Source: an uncultured Bacillaceae bacterium (GTDB taxonomy: Bacteria; Bacillota; Bacilli; Bacillales; Alkalibacillaceae). Taken from it: a DNA stretch of 16,478 nucleotides. Below, in pieces: positions 14,631-16,478 of the stretch (position 1 is the stretch's first letter; the number at the start of each line of letters is the position of its first letter). The stretch lies in assembly GCA_937958375.1 (NCBI GenBank), contig CALGNY010000136.1:1-16478 (forward strand), written 5' to 3'. The translations under genes were made by a program, and so were the position numbers. The notes under the pieces are model-generated. The model did no database searches and was not told where the DNA came from. It worked only from the letters and a program-made list of their open reading frames with translations.

Positions 14631-14892
14631 AGAGGCTGAGACATAACTAAATTGCAATTCAATGAATAAGGACAATACGTAACTTAGCGAAGGAAATATA
14701 CGTAGACTCCTACGGGAGAAAGAGCATAGGTGAGACCCCGGAGTGCTTTAGCACGAGGAGGCTCACCAGCTTCCCGTTGTAAAGAAGACACTGCGATTGA
14801 TCGCAGATGTCGCCTTATGCCCTATGGGTAAAAGCGAAGTATATTTCCGTAGCGGTGATAGTGCACTATTCTGCGTAAAAAGGCCTGTTGCC
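14631..14892. repeat. Palindromic intergenic repeat, copy 2 (inverted)
   Basis: Related to the element at 2788-3021 but reversed. Compared with its reverse complement, a 35-base block in the centre and a 26-base block at 14684-14709 are identical, and the inverted pair 14692-14701 with 14839-14848 repeats the one in copy 1. The central hairpin is 14729-14767. Unlike copy 1 it holds extra sequence of about 70 bases (14768-14838) with its own perfect hairpin at 14787-14811. The left end, AGAGGCTGAGACATAAC, corresponds to the right end of copy 1, but the right end is diverged, so the outer stem is not intact. It begins directly after the tatD stop codon. Confidence 0.85.
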
Positions 14893-14916
14893 AATTATAT
14901 TAAAAGAATGTAACAA

Positions 14917-14990
14917 AAACACACGTGAGGCATGAAAATCGAAATCCGATAATAGGATGTCGATATAGGCCACGCGTGTGTTTCTCTTTT
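14917..14990 (+). terminator. Long hairpin with T-rich tail, likely terminator of metS-tatD
   Basis: A 15-position stem (14917-14931 with 14969-14983; one A-A mismatch, one G-T) encloses a second stem with ATCGA/TCGAT and ATCC/GGAT. It is followed by CTCTTTT. It probably stops transcription from tatD before the yabE promoter; its length is unusual for a simple terminator. Confidence 0.7.
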
Positions 14991-15002
14991 GCCCGATCGT
15001 TT

Positions 15003-15030
15003 TGTAACATGTTTGTAATCGAATTGTAAA
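15003..15030 (+). promoter_or_regulatory. Triple WalR-type operator upstream of yabE
   Basis: Three TGTAAN hexamers (TGTAAC 15003-15008, TGTAAT 15014-15019, TGTAAA 15025-15030) are separated by exactly five bases each. This matches the published WalR (YycF) box, TGTWAH-N5-TGTWAH, extended by a third half site. It ends one base before the -35 box of the yabE promoter, the kind of place where a response regulator can contact RNA polymerase. WalR control of cell wall genes such as yocH, a relative of yabE, is established in B. subtilis; control here is inferred. Confidence 0.75.
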
Positions 15031-15059
15031 TTGACTTCTTTTATTTGTATACCTATAAT
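15031..15059 (+). promoter_or_regulatory. Strong sigma-A promoter of yabE
   Basis: TTGACT (15031-15036) and a perfect TATAAT (15054-15059) with a 17-base spacer. Transcription would begin near 15066; AGGAGG at 15071-15076 and ATG 15084 follow, so the leader is under 20 bases. This excludes a TTG start at 15045. Confidence 0.88.
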
Positions 15060-15083
15060 TCAATAGGTATAGGAGGCTCGTCT

Positions 15084-16349
15084 ATGAAAACCGAAGAACA
15101 GAAGAATTCAGCTCGTAAGCGCTTCGGCGCAAAAAGCATGGTCATTATGTTCTCCACCTTAATTGCCATGGCCTCATTATTTTTTATCATCTATGAATCT
15201 ATGAAAAAAGACGTAACGTTACTGGCTGAAGAGGAAGAAATCAACACACGAACAACAGCAGAAACCGTAGAAGAACTATTGGACGAATTAGAAGTCGAAG
15301 TCGGTGAGCACGATTATCTTTCAGCGAAATTGGATCAAGTACTGGAAGATGGCATGGAAATCGAAGTCGATTATGCCAATGAAGTAGTCGTCACCATCGA
15401 CGGTAAAACGAAAAATTATTTTACGCTAGCTGATACAATCGAAGAATTTTTGGAAGAAGAAAACATAGAAATCGACGAAAATGATCAATTTGCATTCGGA
15501 TTGAGCGATGAACTTGTTGACGGCCAACATTTAGCGATTTCAAGAGCATTTGAAGTCGTCATCAATGATGGAGGCGAAAAGAGATCCATCATGACGACGG
15601 AAAAATCAATTGAATCTTTGCTGGCCCAAGAAGGAATTCAACTGTCCGAGTTCGATCAACTGAACATTGACCCGAAAGAAATGGTCGAAGGAAATGAAAC
15701 GATCGACATTACCCGGGTTGAAAAAGAAGAAAAAACATACGAAGAAACGGTTCCATTCCAAACGGAAACCGAGGAAGATGACACGCTAGAAAAAGGGAAA
15801 ACACGTGTCGTTGAAGAAGGAAAAGAAGGCAAGAAAGTTCAAACCTTCGAAATTACCTATAAGAACGGGGAAGAAGTTTCTCGTGAATTGATTGATGAAG
15901 AAATCGTAGAAGAAAGTCAAAACAAAATTATTGCACAAGGAACAAAAGAACCACCTAAGAAAGTACAGACGGTTGCTAAGAAACAAGAAAGATCCGAACC
16001 GAAAGTCGTTCAAGCATCTGCTGACGAAAAATCATCGGTAGAGACTGCAGACAACAAGCAAGATGATGGTAAAACGATGATGGTTCAGGCAACTGCTTAT
16101 TCGACGAACAACCCGAACCTTTCAACTCATACTGCGACAGGCATTGATTTACGTAAAAATCCTAACGTCATTGCCGTCGACCCAAGTGTCATTCCGTTAG
16201 GTTCAAAAGTTTGGGTAGAGGGTTATGGTACATTTACAGCTGGTGATACTGGCGGTGCCATCAATGGGAAAAAGATTGACATCCATTTTAGTTCGTATGA
16301 AAAAGCAAAGTCATTTGGACGAAAAACCGTCCGTATCAAAGTTTATTAA
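15084..16349 (+). CDS. yabE: YabE-type secreted cell wall protein with DUF348, G5 and 3D domains
   Basis: A cell-surface protein of the Sps/Rpf-like group; the 3D domain is related to the catalytic fold of lytic transglycosylases such as MltA, so it probably cleaves peptidoglycan. The 421 residues contain a basic N-terminus and one membrane span or signal anchor (about 19-37), three DUF348 repeats (about 43-96, 98-155 and 157-213, each with a T-x-x-T-I/V-E-E-L/F-L pattern), a G5 domain (about 214-287), a lysine/glutamine-rich linker (288-330), and the 3D domain (331-421) with its three aspartates at D366, D388 and D399. The region before the linker is extremely rich in glutamate and aspartate, as in halophile surface proteins. 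AGGAGG is seven bases before ATG 15084. A triple WalR-type box precedes the promoter. In B. subtilis rnmV and ksgA follow. Confidence 0.94.
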   Translation: MKTEEQKNSARKRFGAKSMVIMFSTLIAMASLFFIIYESMKKDVTLLAEEEEINTRTTAETVEELLDELEVEVGEHDYLSAKLDQVLEDGMEIEVDYANEVVVTIDGKTKNYFTLADTIEEFLEEENIEIDENDQFAFGLSDELVDGQHLAISRAFEVVINDGGEKRSIMTTEKSIESLLAQEGIQLSEFDQLNIDPKEMVEGNETIDITRVEKEEKTYEETVPFQTETEEDDTLEKGKTRVVEEGKEGKKVQTFEITYKNGEEVSRELIDEEIVEESQNKIIAQGTKEPPKKVQTVAKKQERSEPKVVQASADEKSSVETADNKQDDGKTMMVQATAYSTNNPNLSTHTATGIDLRKNPNVIAVDPSVIPLGSKVWVEGYGTFTAGDTGGAINGKKIDIHFSSYEKAKSFGRKTVRIKVY

Positions 16350-16362
16350 TACGAATGAATGG

Positions 16363-16406
16363 CCGTATATTGATCGAGGCTTAGCCCGATCAATATACGG
16401 TTTTTT
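16363..16406 (+). terminator. Terminator of yabE
   Basis: A perfect 14-bp stem (16363-16376 with 16387-16400), a 10-base loop and six T (16401-16406). It starts 13 bases after the yabE stop codon, so yabE is probably a single-gene transcript. Confidence 0.93.
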
Positions 16407-16426
16407 GTTAGTAAAACGATTAAACT

Positions 16427-16469
16427 AAAAAAAACTGTAGACATTCAATAGGCAGAGAATGTCTACAGT
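16427..16469 (-). terminator. Minus-strand terminator at the right edge
   Basis: A perfect 13-bp stem (16434-16446 with 16457-16469) with a 10-base loop. Read on the minus strand it is followed by a run of eight T (16434-16427); on the plus strand it has no T tract. It should terminate a minus-strand gene that lies beyond 16478. Confidence 0.8.
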
Positions 16470-16478
16470 CTAAATAGA

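Noticed and set aside
14866..15063. Minus-strand ORF of 65 codons before yabE
   Set aside because: It covers the hairpin, the WalR box and the promoter; it has no ribosome binding site or homology that I can recognise.

Overview
The window is chromosomal DNA from a Bacillaceae-type Firmicute, probably a halophilic or halotolerant genus of the Virgibacillus/Halobacillus kind. The genus is an inference from the very acidic secreted protein at the right end. The family assignment rests on gene order: it closely follows the Bacillus subtilis segment dnaX-yaaK-recR-(yaaL)-bofA-csfB-...-yaaO-tmk-yaaQ-yaaR-holB-yaaT-yabA-yabB-(yazA)-yabC-abrB-metS-yabD-yabE, and almost every protein is recognisable from motifs. 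Relative to that order yaaL, yazA, the rrnA/xpaC/yaaN block and a few spacers are missing or replaced.

Layout. (1) 1-2776: dnaX, ebfC (yaaK) and recR, a DNA replication and repair operon. (2) 2788-3021: a palindromic intergenic repeat (copy 1) in the place of yaaL. (3) 3085-3615: the sporulation genes bofA and csfB (anti-sigma factor Gin, only 59 aa), with a plausible sigma-F promoter before csfB and a terminator that starts inside csfB. (4) 3614-3804: an unrecognised 47-aa single-pass membrane protein on the minus strand with a very good promoter, ribosome binding site and shared terminator. (5) 3848-4220: a degenerate tandem array with a nearly strict 21-bp period, filling the space between the divergent promoters of the small gene and of yaaO. 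(6) 4287-9494: a long operon, yaaO, tmk, darA, yaaR, holB, ricT, yabA, ending in a clear terminator. It combines a PLP-dependent decarboxylase-family protein, dTMP kinase, a c-di-AMP receptor, the clamp-loader delta' subunit, an Fe-S protein of the RNA-processing Y-complex and the replication-initiation regulator YabA. (7) 9578-11213: trmN6 and rsmI, overlapping RNA methyltransferase genes. (8) 11266-11639: abrB, the transition-state regulator, on the minus strand with its own promoter. (9) 11862-14630: metS (metG) and tatD. (10) 14631-14892: a second, inverted copy of the palindromic repeat. (11) 14917-16406: a long hairpin, a three-part WalR-type operator, a strong sigma-A promoter, the yabE-type cell wall protein gene and its terminator. 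(12) The right edge holds a terminator that points the other way, so a minus-strand gene probably ends just beyond the window.

The genes are mostly housekeeping. The unusual material is between them: the 21-bp array with a 146-bp higher-order repeat, the orphan small membrane protein beside it, the two inverted structured repeats whose central hairpins differ only by one compensatory base pair, and the triple WalR box abutting the -35 of yabE. No CRISPR array, insertion sequence, tRNA or rRNA gene was seen.
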